A stretch of 64,000 nucleotides of DNA from Cryptomeria japonica. Taxonomy: Eukaryota; Streptophyta; Pinopsida; Cupressales; Cupressaceae. The position numbers and the translations under genes are program-made. Positions 52,601 through 63,061 of this stretch are shown here, piece by piece. Numbering within the stretch: the first letter of the stretch is position 1; each line of letters begins with the position of its first letter. The stretch spans positions 191,856,270 through 191,920,269 of the forward strand of contig NC_081415.1 of assembly GCF_030272615.1 (NCBI RefSeq), read 5' to 3'. The notes below the pieces were generated by a model. It was not told the DNA's origin, did no database searches, and saw only the letters and a list, made by a program, of their open reading frames with translations.

Positions 52601-54230
52601 TGATATCCTCCAACTGGTTCTTGCTCCTCATCAGGTAGACGGACCAGTCATAGTTTGGGATCGAGGCGTCTGACTACCTTCACCCTTCACTTTCTTCTTC
52701 TGCTTAGAGTCTGAAGGTGTCACACTATCAATGGGATCAACCCTGTAGTCCACAATTGTGTTGTGGACCCTCAACAAACCTTTCAAATTATTATTCATGG
52801 CGGCCTTGCTGATCTCAACCAGATTTTGTAGAATTCCTTTGATTTCTACAACACTCACCTCCAAATTCCATATCCTACACTTTCATGATTCGATTTAAGC
52901 TTGTCCACATCCTCGCTCACTTTTTGGGTCAGTTGGAGGATTTTTTCTGATTTACTTGGTCTCGGACTATCCGTAAAAGTATCAACAATACCCTTTATAC
53001 CCTCCTTAAGGACTTCAATCTCCATACCCATTTTCCGAAGGCACTCCATTTGATTGTTGACCGTAAGGGAAATACAATCATCCAGGTCAGGGTCTATGAC
53101 ATCCCTCCCCTGTTTCCCAGGATCAATGTTAATGGGGATTTTAATTTTAATCTCCTTTTCATTATCAATGTTTTCCCCCTCTTTCCAAATTTGGGCTTCT
53201 TATGTCTGGGAGAGACAAAGTTAGCAGGCTTAGTTCCCAATTTTTTGTATTTACTAGTGGCCCACCTAGGGTGCCTATTGCGTCTGCTACTACCTGTCCC
53301 AGGGGTAAGAATGGGACCCTCACTAGTAGGCAGACAATACTCGAGATCATCAAACAAGGCTTGATCTTGCCAATCCTTGACAAGCCCACTATCTCCCCCT
53401 TCTGAATTCGTATCATAAACCACTTGAACCTTCGGTTTGGAAGAAGAAACATGGGTATTCAAAACAGGGGATGGCTTGACTTCATGGGCCTTAGCATAAT
53501 TCATAATGAGATAAATAAGGACCTCATGGAGGACCAAGTTTTCCACATTCTCAGCATATTTTCTCCAGACTATGCTTTAAGGAAGACAAGATAAAATGGG
53601 ATCAAGCTTTTCCTATCATGTATGAAGTGATTCAAAATGACATAGTGATAGGAAAAATTGCTCGCATACCAACCATCAAGAGTTATGTATTGCATGATCA
53701 CTTCCACCACATCAGCCCAAGGCATCAAAAGATCCTTCCAGTTGTAGCCACCATCAGCCATCTTCTGAAACCTATTCTGCTCTTTCAACTTGTCGAAGAA
53801 GGTGGATATAGCTTCATTTGTAGATTTCCTCTATAGAACTTCCTTCCCTTTATCTGCAGGCCAGTAATTTCAGCAATAAAGTCTTCATCAATCCTAAATT
53901 ATGCGCCATAGACCTTAAGGATGCCATTATCCCATCCGTTCACAAATTCTTCAGTGGCGCTCGACAAATACCCTTTCAACCTTCAATATACAACACCAGT
54001 CCTCCATCCAAAATCTCATTCCAAACCACAAAGTTACTTTTCCAGTTTTCAAAAGAGGTGGGTTCCATCATGTTCTTGTCACCGCCCATGAAATGCACAA
54101 TTTTGATATAATCAGAAAGCACACCCAACCCAGATAGTAACACACCTAACCAGAAACGAGCAAAGCCTCTAGAATAGCAGAAATTGGCAGTCGTGAAAAA
54201 ATCCACCAAAATAAATTATCCCAATAGCTT
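52600..54230 (-). pseudogene. Broken ORF downstream of LINE RNase H, gag-like character
   Basis: Frames can be followed through shifts: TTANFCYSRGFARFWLGVLL (~54190), MMEPTSFENWKSNFVVWNEI (~54060) and EEFVNGWDNGILKVYGA (~53950). The next readable blocks are RIDEDFIAEITGLQIKG (~53890), MADGGYNWKDLLMPWADVVE (~53750) and IMNYAKAHEVKPSP (~53500). A Lys/Arg-rich stretch follows (RHKKPKFGKRGKTLIMKRRL, ~53190), then a helical stretch at 53049-52631. A family name is not recalled with certainty; the basic region suggests nucleic-acid binding. It lies between RNase H and the LINE 3' end on the same strand. Confidence 0.5.
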
Positions 54231-54234
54231 TCAA

Positions 54235-54715
54235 TCATTATGAATTGGTAACGAGTGGTCGATTAATTCAGCATCCCTTCTAGACAACTCGCACAGGTTT
54301 CTTGGGAAACTTTCCATTTTCGTCCACCATTTAGCCTCCACGTAATCCACCCCAAGATTTGCCATATAATTGGTGGGGGCATTCCCTTCCTGAAACGTGT
54401 GCGAAGCTTTAAAGTCCTCCAGGTTGGCAATCATGATATGGCAATCCTTAATTAGATGCCTGATTGTCTAGCTTGGCTCCTAGTGTTTGTTAATGCAGTT
54501 GATTATATTCATCGAATCACTTTCCAACCAAACACGGTTAAACCCTTGTCTAACCATCATAACCCAACGTAAGCCACGTGAGTCTCAACATAGTGGTTTG
54601 TTTGGGTATCCAAAGGGAGTGCCACTACCAAGACAAGCTTACCATTGTGATTCCTAGCAACTCCCCCACAACCAGCAAGCCCAAGGCTACCCTTAGCTGC
54701 CCCGTATTTTCTTTA
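54235..54715 (-). pseudogene. LINE RNase H domain fragment
   Basis: Minus-strand translation gives GAAKGSLGLAGCGGVARNHN, VETHVAYVGLRWVM, NRVWLESDSMNIINCINKH, then HTFQEGNAPTNYMANLG. This is the plant RVT_3-type RNase H found at the C-terminus of LINE ORF2. The Asp of ESDS is kept, but the last Asp is Asn (TNYMANLG). Two stops lie near 54470. It is truncated upstream at an AT-rich satellite. Confidence 0.75.
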
Positions 54716-55440
54716 TAAAGTTATTAAAAGGTAGCCATCAAACATAACATTTAAAATTAAATTTTAAAAATATGTTTTTTAGAATGTCTAAAACTAAATA
54801 TAATATATTTATGCATGTTCCAATCAAGTTAGTATTATTTTTTAAGTTGAAAAAAAAAGTTAATAATCTATTTTTCAAGCGATTTATATTATTTGAATAG
54901 TATATGAATAACTACCTAATGTGCAGTCAATGATTTTTTATTTTATTTTAAAGAAAAAGTGATTTCCTTTATAGAAGTTATTAAAAATAGTCATCAAACA
55001 TAAAATTTAAAGTTAAATTAGAGATTTTTTTTTTCAAATATCTAATATTAAAGATAATATCTCTATGCATTTCCCAATTAAATTAGATAGTATAATTCTG
55101 AAGCTCAACAAAATTACTTTTTTTAAGGCAATTTCTATTAATTGAATAGTTATAATGAATAGCTAACTAATGTGTACTCAATGAAAAAAAAATTGTTTTA
55201 AAGAAAAAACATTTTTATTTAAAGAAATTTATAAAAGATAATCATATAAAATAATAATTAAATTTGAATTTTATATATATATATATATATATTAAATCTA
55301 AAATTAAAGATAATATCTCTATGCATGTAAATTAAATAGTATAATTTTTAAGTTCAACAAAATCAATTAAAATTTTATATTTTAAACAGTTTCTATTAAT
55401 TAAATAGTACTATGAATAATTGTAAATCAAACATTGAAAC
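54711..55440. repeat. AT-rich satellite, ~255-bp unit, 2.8 copies
   Basis: Units begin GTTATTAAAAGGTAGCCATC (54719), GTTATTAAAAATAGTCATC (54978) and a diverged copy near 55229. They share TATCTCTATGCAT and TGAATAGCTAACTAATGTG. A (TA)n run is at 55271-55292. Confidence 0.75.
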
Positions 55441-57376
55441 AATGTAGTAGTTATATATCCTCTTTCATAATTAAAAATTTGTTGGTCACGATTTCTTTTC
55501 TTCAATTGTCATCGATGAATCTATGATTAAAGTGGTCAAGGCTCTATATTGAAGTAATATCATAGATATGCAAATTGACAATTCTAGTAAATTATATTAC
55601 CAATTGCAATATCCGATATGAGCTAGAGATTTTATTTTTATTGTTCATTTACAATTATCCTCTGCAATTCATTTTTCAAAAGAAATTACTTGGAGCTAAA
55701 CTTTACCCTCAAATACATATGTGTGAATTTGTCCCCTTTATCACTTAGCTTATAAAAAGTTTTATTGGCCTTTTCTCCAAGCGTGCAGTTTTAAACAAAG
55801 GCCACCACAATCACAAAAATATTATCTTGCAACAATTTGAAAAAATATAATACTCCTAAAAAACAATAATCATTCTAAAGAAGCTAAATTCTTATTCAAA
55901 AATTTAAGATTAAAATAAAACCTATTCTCATATGATTCAAATAACTAAGACAACTATAATCAAATATTTCACAAATTATTGAATTTCATTATCATTTATT
56001 TATATTTCAAAATTTCTTTTTCAAATAAAAGAAACTGAAGATATTTAAAAATCCTAAACATATACCTTGATCTTTGTTTCACAACAAACATCCATATTCT
56101 TAATAAAATATGACTTCGGATTTGGGTTCTCCTAACCCATGACACAAAGTGACACCTTAGCAAATTAGATATAAAAAAACTCGCAAATTATACAGTGTAT
56201 ACTCTCACTTCTAATTATGCGGAGAGGCGTAACCTACAATGGTAGCAGAATGAAATATTCCATGTAAGAAAAAAGAAATGTTTGACATTCCCCACAGTTA
56301 CAATCATAACGTATGAAATTCGAAGAGCCTTGCATAGATAGGAGCATCCATTTCTTCTTGCATGTAACTAACCAAAGGCACACTAATTGTTTCAATTTTC
56401 ATGACTCTGTGCTAATATTTGTATCCATACTGCAATTCGTTACTGTAAATTACATAGGCTTGCCTATGTTCTTCATGGAAGTTTCTGATTTCGATCGATA
56501 GACATTTGCGAGGAAATAAAATTATTTTGTTAAAAGCATCCTTCTATTTGAGCTCAGATCATTTATATCGTTATTTTTTTCAATCTATACGATCCATTTG
56601 GAACTGTAACAGTCTCAGTCGAAGAGCTTATTGTTGGGGTTTGTTTGGTAGGTAATGCACCTATTCTATTCAAAAATGCATTTTTGATCCATGCACAGGT
56701 TGGGATTTTTTTTTTGGCAAAACTTATTTGTAGTAGTTTTTACAATCCTTAAGTGACTTTTTCAGATTTTAAGCAGAAAAAAATCATGCTTGTGTTTTGA
56801 TTTGATTCACTTCATATGAGTTTTATTCTTGTATATTTGTTGGAATATGCAAACAATAAATCTTCATCCTTTATTTTGACAGCATATAGTGTTGGAAACA
56901 TGGAGTATTCGCTTCTGCGATTAATGATTATGATGAGAGGCATTCCTATAGAGTCTCGACACATTGATAAAAGAAAAAAAAGATTGAGTAGTTACAATCA
57001 CATTGACATTAAATTTTTAAGAGTATGGAATTTGGAAGGTCAGTCGTTTCGTATATAACTAAACGGTGATAAAAGACCAATTGTTTCATCTTCATTATCC
57101 GTCCCTATATGTATGTGTTTTGCTATTATGTTTTCTTTACATATTCCATGATTGCTTGCAGATTGGGAAAATTGAGAGTAAATTGTTGAATTAGATGTTT
57201 TGAAGTTTTATTTCTACAGCTTATTTACCAATTTAGGAAAAGTGAAAAACTTCTTTGTTCTACTGTGAACTTTTTGGAGATAAATGAAGTTTATGTCTAA
57301 TCTTTGATGAGTTTATGAGTTTATGTTTGTCGTCTTCTTGTTTTTCAAAGCCCCTTCCTCCATTATATGTCTCAGT
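55441..57376. other. Unassigned AT-rich sequence
   Basis: No element ends or coding evidence found. Short frames at 56313-56501 and 56816-57058 show no known motif. Confidence 0.4.
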
Positions 57377-57484
57377 CATTTTGAAAATATTGCATTTCCA
57401 TTTTGTTCATGTGCGTTTATGGGCTTTGTTCATTTTGAAAATGTTGCATTTCCATTCTGTTCATGTTCGTTTATGGGCTTTGAT
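57377..57484. repeat. 2 x 54-bp tandem repeat
   Basis: CATTTTGAAAATATTGCATT... recurs at 57377 and 57431 with four or five mismatches. The period is a multiple of three, so open frames run through it. Confidence 0.9.
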
Positions 57485-57852
57485 CAAAATTTCATACATG
57501 GCTTGTGTTTTTCGATGTACATTTCAATAGTATTTCTTAAAAAATTGTGCATGCTAATGTATTAACAATTTCAATGTGTGATTAAATATTTACATTAGTA
57601 TGATCCAAGTTCTACTTTCCAAAATATCAAGCAAATAAAAATTAATCATGGCTTAAAAGCTTTAAGCTCAAATTCTCACAATTTTCTCAAGAATTAGGAT
57701 TATGTTGGAGGAGATAAAAATTAGTTGTGCCTCTTTTGAAGTTTGATAATTTGTATAAGGTTATGTTATTCATGTGAGAACAATGTTTTATGCATTCTCT
57801 GTATTCTTTGAGAATACAAATGTTTGACAGACATAAGGCAACTTCTATTCTT

Positions 57853-58001
57853 TTCAATACTAATATAACTCACGAACAAATAAATAGAAGTGAAATACAA
57901 TGGCTATTGATCCATCATTTCATTTTGTTCAATACTAATATAACTCACGAATAAATAAATATAAGTGAAATACAATGGCTATTGATCCATCATTTCAACC
58001 A
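57853..58001. repeat. 2 x 75-bp tandem repeat
   Basis: TTCAATACTAATATAACTCA recurs at 57853 and 57928, with near-identical downstream sequence to CCATCATTTCA. Confidence 0.9.
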
Positions 58002-58809
58002 AAAAAGTAAGATGGTCAAATCATTGAAATAAAATAGATTACAAATCAAAAAAAGGAATGAATGTAAGCTTTGATCAATTTATTTATTTTAATTTTTTTA
58101 AATATTACTTATAAATCTCAAAAATCAATTGTAAAATTAATTTATTCTAAAATTGATTGGTGATTCATTTAAAAATAAAAATAAAAGTAGAATTTAGTTT
58201 AATTTGAGAACACGAAATGACTTGCATGGAGAAAGAAAAAATATAATAGAATTATTATTTATATATCTACAAAAAAAATTAGAAAAGATTCTATTTATAT
58301 TTTAATTTCTTAAGTTTATGATGCCTACATAGAATGTTGTTATATAAAGATTAAAAAGAAAGGAAATAATCTAATATCCAATTTAGAAAGGTTAGAAAGG
58401 ATTGGAATACTGAAACTAGAAGCAAAACAAAACTTATATGTTTCTAAATTTCAATCATAAAAATATAAATTTTCTAAATTCAAAAAATCAAAGTTATGTA
58501 CATACACAAATATTTTAAAAATACTATATAATATTTAAGATATAAAAATATTTATTATTAAAAGTTTCTAATTGATCATATAGATACAATTTTTATGTCG
58601 AAGGCGTACCCTATATGGCGGCGTAACCTATATGGGAAAAATAGGTTCACTTCACAAATCAACGATTGACAACATCCAAGAAGCTTGCAAGACGATTGAA
58701 AGGTGGGTGGTCGTTAGATTGTCCGTTATAATTTTTTCGTTCCTCTCCTGTCCGTTCTCGTTTTTCCTTCTTGCTTTACCGTCACCGTTGACTGTATTCC
58801 TCACATTTT
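58002..58809. other. Unassigned AT-rich sequence
   Basis: Very AT-rich. A small repeat GGCGTAACCCTATATGG-like lies around 58600-58640. No gene recognised. Confidence 0.4.
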
Positions 58810-59067
58810 TTAATCATCTTTTAAGAATAATATCATTCTTGTAGTCTCTTTAAGAAAAATTTCATTCTTGTAGTTTTCTACTGTGTAATTCTGCGATCCT
58901 CTGTTCAATCCAACCACCTTCCAAACCTGTGCCATTTCCTCTTCGCTCATCTCAATGCCTGCATCGCTGAATCCACACTGATTGGGAAGTTGTCATAGCT
59001 TGTCCTCCATTAATCCTTTATCATGCGAAGCTGAAACCCTTGACTGGACCTTGGGAGCGAGTGACAT
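58810..59067 (-). pseudogene. Short coding-like fragment with one in-frame TGA
   Basis: ATG at 59067 gives MSLAPKVQSRVSASHDKGLM, EDKL, TGA, then QLPNQCGFSDAGIEMSEEEM, AQVWKVVGLNRGSQNYTVEN, to TAA at 58810. Composition in the middle (acidic, then AQVWKVVGLNRG) is protein-like and less AT-rich than its surroundings. No family recognised; it could be a decayed gene fragment. The last ~28 codons contain a 28-bp duplication. Confidence 0.3.
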
Positions 59068-59553
59068 AATTATGCTCAATTTCTAAAATCAACAGCTACC
59101 ATTTTTGGACAATTACCACTTTTATGAATCAAAATAATCTAACAAAATTCAGAATAAAACTTGCAGACCACACTATATAGAAACATCTTTCATAGGTGAA
59201 TAGATTGCCATTTAATAGTCCAAAATATTGACGCAACCAATAAATTGAATTACTTCATTTTTAAAGTGGAGGTAGAAAATATATTTTGACTGTAAAGAAT
59301 TTTTATTGCGTCCATGGGGAGATGGGTGGGACGTACGAGACTTTCATGCCTTGAAAATGGCAACAGTTCTTGAGGCATTTTTTGACATTGGTAATTGTGA
59401 TATCCATTAAAGGTAGGATATGTTATGGTGTATGAAATATTTTATTTATCTAGAAGAAACAAATCTATCATTCACACATTCATGCACGCATGTGCAAATT
59501 TGACTCCCATAGAAGCCATAGTTCTTTGTTTCCACATTTCATTTAATAACTAC
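59068..59553. other. Unassigned sequence
   Basis: Nothing recognised between the coding-like fragment and the next LTR. Confidence 0.35.
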
Positions 59554-60183
59554 TGTAGACACCCAAAATTGTCATGTCTAATTACATAAATATTTTATTT
59601 ATTTAATTATCTAAGCCTAATTCTTCTATTAATTAAATAAATTATTATTTATTTAATTAATTCATTTATCCTCTTCTAGCCTTATTTCTCATTTAAATAA
59701 ATACATTTATTTATTTAAATTATCCTTTTCTTAAATTAAATAAATATTTTATTTATTTAATTGTCCTACTTCTTCTATTAATTAAATAAATCTTTATTTA
59801 TTTAATTAATTCATTATCTTTTTCTACACATGACACATGTCATTCATTTCTTAATTCATACACTACCTACCCCTTTCATTATTTTACTATTTCTTCTACC
59901 TACCCTCTAATCCTAGCCGACCTCCTTTTTACACCTCTCAATCTTATCCCTCCATTTCATATTGTGTCTTCTATTTAAGGAGATGTTTCCTTCATTATCA
60001 AACCCTAATCACTCAGCCTAATCGACAATTTGGAGGACTTGACTACACTACGATCCTACTTGCAACCACATTCCGTTCTTTGTTGAGCTCTTGTGCATAT
60101 AAAAATCTGAGAGCAAATATATATCAAGCAAGATCAATGGAGATAGGAAGAATGGAGATCCAAACCCTATTGGACATGTGATG
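59554..60183 (+). mobile_element. 3'-truncated LTR (copy 1) of the TGTAGACAC family
   Basis: Starts TGTAGACACCCAAAATTG and is ~95% like 61741-62386 up to GGACATGTGATG, where homology stops. It contains stacked TTAATTAAATAAAT palindromes and TATTTAAG at 59972-59979. The LTR 3' end and primer site are replaced by ~100 bp of other sequence. Confidence 0.75.
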
Positions 60184-60282
60184 AAAATTTTTTGTACAAG
60201 TTTGGAAGACCATCAAGACTCTCCAGTGGTCTTTTTTTATGATGAATTAGATCTTTGAATTGGTCAACAAAACGCATTATTG

Positions 60283-61740
60283 AAGGCCCCTATTTCACAA
60301 AGTCTTTTGGATCTAAAATTTACCTAACTTGTGTGCTTGCAGGAAGGGGTGATTATTTCAAACAATCCAAACTACTAATAAATCTTTGTTGCAGATCCTT
60401 GGCAAGGGTTTTTGGATTTTTATTGTGTGCCTTGTTTTCATAGACTAGCAAACACTTCAATTGGTGCACTAAAATTGAATCATTGTCTTTTGTGTCTTGA
60501 GCAATAGGCTCTTTTTGTTTAATCTTTAGAGGGCCTGTCTTCCCGTGTGGTCATTAGGACTACTAGTGAGAAGAGAACAACCCAAGTGGTAGCGAGGAAA
60601 ACCCACCTCATCCGAACCACTATAATCAAATGTATTCATGGTGAAAACTATGAATAACGTGTGCTGATTAGTTCATACCGACACTATGTCTCCCCATAAA
60701 CTCGTTTGATCAAATTTATTTGATCATTTGTAGGGCGCAACCCCTACCGGCTGGGAGCCTTCTGTATTTACAGAGCTGAAAGTGCCGCATGTATGGCCAC
60801 ACGAGCGGATGCCCTTACTAGCACCATTTTGTTTTAGAGGCCCAAATCCTTCTAGTTGTTGGGGCAGGAGGTCGGACCTCTGGTAGCGGCCCACACACAT
60901 ACGGTTCTTAGTAGAGATACAAAGTTCACCACGGGGAGTTTTCGTGGGGACTGATGCTTGGCTGACCCGAGAAGTGAGTGCCGAGGGTGGAGCTAGTGAG
61001 GTCAAGCATCTAAGTATCTGCTCTGAATAGCGTAGCCTCGGGGGTAAAACCTCATGTGGGATCAACAACTATTGTCTTGGCCAGCCATAAGAATTGTGCT
61101 TGACTTATTTTAAACATTCAAACATTCAAGACCAAACAGCAAAACATTGTGTCTTTTGTGTCTTCAAGTGTATGCAAAACAATTTTACATCAAACAACAC
61201 ACTTTCTTGGAGTCATTTTGAAGTCTAAACACTTGCAAACATTGAGTCCTCAACAACATTGTGTCCTCTTGTCACGAAAAATAGTCAAACATTCAGATTT
61301 GGTCACAACCAACAACTTCACAAATTGGAAAAATTTTACAGTCCAGCAAACAAAAGAAATCAGTTTCGGAATACTTGAGCTTCCTAGGTTGTTTCTTCAG
61401 GTTTCATCTAGCATTCAACCTATCTTTGAGTCTCACCCAGCCCATCATTGCTTTACATCTCTCATTACATTCACAATTGTCTAAACTTGAGTCAAAGGTC
61501 ACTTGCTTGTCCTCACCATACTTTGTCAACACACTACATACAACTACATTTTGCTAAGTGGTCCCTCATCAAGGTTTCTTACCTTTGGGTCTCATTTGGT
61601 TTTACTTAGATTCAAGGTCAACTTACCTCATCAAGAGAAACTATCCTCTCTTTGGAAGCCACACCTACTCTACTACATACATACTTGGTCTTACACTTTG
61701 GACATTACAAGTACACTTCAGACTCATTTACATTTCATCT
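60283..61740 (+). mobile_element. Internal leader region (copy 1)
   Basis: Homologous to 63062-64000 onward. It starts GAAGGCCCCTATTTCACAAA and includes a GC-richer block at 60540-61080 that is well conserved between the copies. The 114-codon antisense frames in this block (60724-61068 and 63505-63849) differ mostly by amino-acid-changing substitutions, so they are probably not genes. No gag or pol is reached. Confidence 0.6.
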
Positions 61741-62541
61741 TGTAGACACTCAAAATTGTCATGTCTAATTAAATAAATATTTTATTTATTTAATTATCTA
61801 AGCCTAATTCTTCTATTAATTAAATAAATTTTTATTTATTTAATTAATTCATTTATCCTCTTCTAGCCTTATTTCTCATTTAAATAAATACATTTATTTA
61901 TTTAAATTATCCCTTTCCTAAATTAAATAAATATTTTATTTATTTAATTGTCCTACTTCTTCTATTAATTAAATAAATCTTTATTTATTTAATTAATTCA
62001 TTATCCTTTTCTACACATGACACATGTCATTCATCTCTTAATTCCTACACTACCTACCTCTTTCATTATTTTGGTATTTCTTATACCTACCCTCTAATCC
62101 TAGCCGACCTCTCTTTTTACACCTCTCAATCTTAACCCTCCATTTCTTATTGTGTCTTCTATTTAAGGAGATACTTTCTTCATTGTCAAACCCTAATGAC
62201 ATATCCTAATCTTTAATGAGACATGCCTAACTACTTGATCAATTGACTAGACTACAATTCTACTTGCAACCGCATTCCGTTCTTTGTTGAGCTCTTGTGC
62301 ATATGAAAATCTGAGAGCAAGTATATCAAGTAAGATCAATGGAGATAGGAAGAATGGAGATCAAAACCCTATTGGACATGTGATGGTATAATCTTTGTGA
62401 TTTTGAGTTATTTGCATTGTCTTAGGTTATCTTCATATGTTATTGTGGATCTTTGTTCATTGTTAGGCTAGGGTTTTGTGGTTGAATCCATTTTAGTCTT
62501 TTAATATTATTGTTCATTGTTATCCATTTTCACCATAAACA
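61741..62541 (+). mobile_element. Complete LTR (copy 2), 801 bp
   Basis: TGTAGACACTCAAAATTG to ACCATAAACA, followed three bases later by a primer-binding-site-like TGGCACGGCCGGTGGGAC. TATTTAAGG is at 62160-62168. No purine tract precedes it, so copy 1's internal region is not its normal 5' neighbour in an intact element. Confidence 0.75.
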
Positions 62542-62544
62542 TTT

Positions 62545-62562
62545 TGGCACGGCCGGTGGGAC
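62545..62562 (+). promoter_or_regulatory. Primer-binding site candidate
   Basis: TGGCACGGCCGGTGGGAC has the TGGC...CCGG(T/G)GG layout of the TGGCGCCGTTGCCGGGGA-type sites of plant Athila/Tat gypsy elements. It lies 3 nt after the LTR end. Confidence 0.5.
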
Positions 62563-62654
62563 TCTTGTCCCTTTGCATTTAACAATTTTGTTGCAGATTT
62601 TGCATTTTTGAAGTTGCAGATCGGACGATTTCGACGGTATTTTAGGTTTTTTCC

Positions 62655-62911
62655 GCGTCTGCGAGTGTTCGGATCGCGTTTTTGTATTTCAGAGGCGTCT
62701 GCGATATCTTGGATCGCGTTTGTGTTTCTGTCATTTTCTATTTTTGCAGGTTTCCGAAAGTCGCGTCTGTGATTCCGAATCGCGTCTGTGCATCATCTTA
62801 TCGCGTCTGTAGCAGAAAGAAGCGTCTGTGTTCTTCGATCGCGTCTGTGCATCACAAAACCGCGTCTGTGTAGGACATACGCGTCTGTGTCTGGTATAAC
62901 AGCGTCTGTGC
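62655..62911 (+). repeat. Phased GCGTCTGTG motif array
   Basis: Twelve copies of GCGT(C/T)TG(T/C)G start at 62655, 62676, 62695, 62716, then 62763, 62782, 62803, 62822, 62841, 62862, 62881, 62902. Spacings are 19 or 21 bp with one 47-bp gap. Sequence between motifs is not conserved. It lies in the leader, ~110 bp after the primer-binding site. Confidence 0.85.
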
Positions 62912-63061
62912 ATTCTGTTTTGCAAATTTTCAAGTTTTTCAATTCGGGTTTTTGGATTTTGTATTTTGGGGTTTCAGATCTGGTTTATTTTCGGCTAACC
63001 TTTGCAGATCTAGCTAACCTGATTTGTGCAGTTTGCTTTGGAGGCAAATACGTTTTTGTTG

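Noticed and set aside
57315-57565. 71- and 80-codon frames over a 54-bp duplication
   Set aside because: The frame persists because 54 is divisible by three; two overlapping frames are open and neither has a known motif.
60724-61068. 114-codon antisense frame, also present at 63505-63849
   Set aside because: Shared only because the leader is duplicated; most differences between the two copies change the amino acid, so no selection on the protein is visible.
62655-62911. CRISPR-like regularly spaced motif
   Set aside because: The motif is only 9 bp, the spacing is ~20 bp, and the context is a plant retrotransposon leader.
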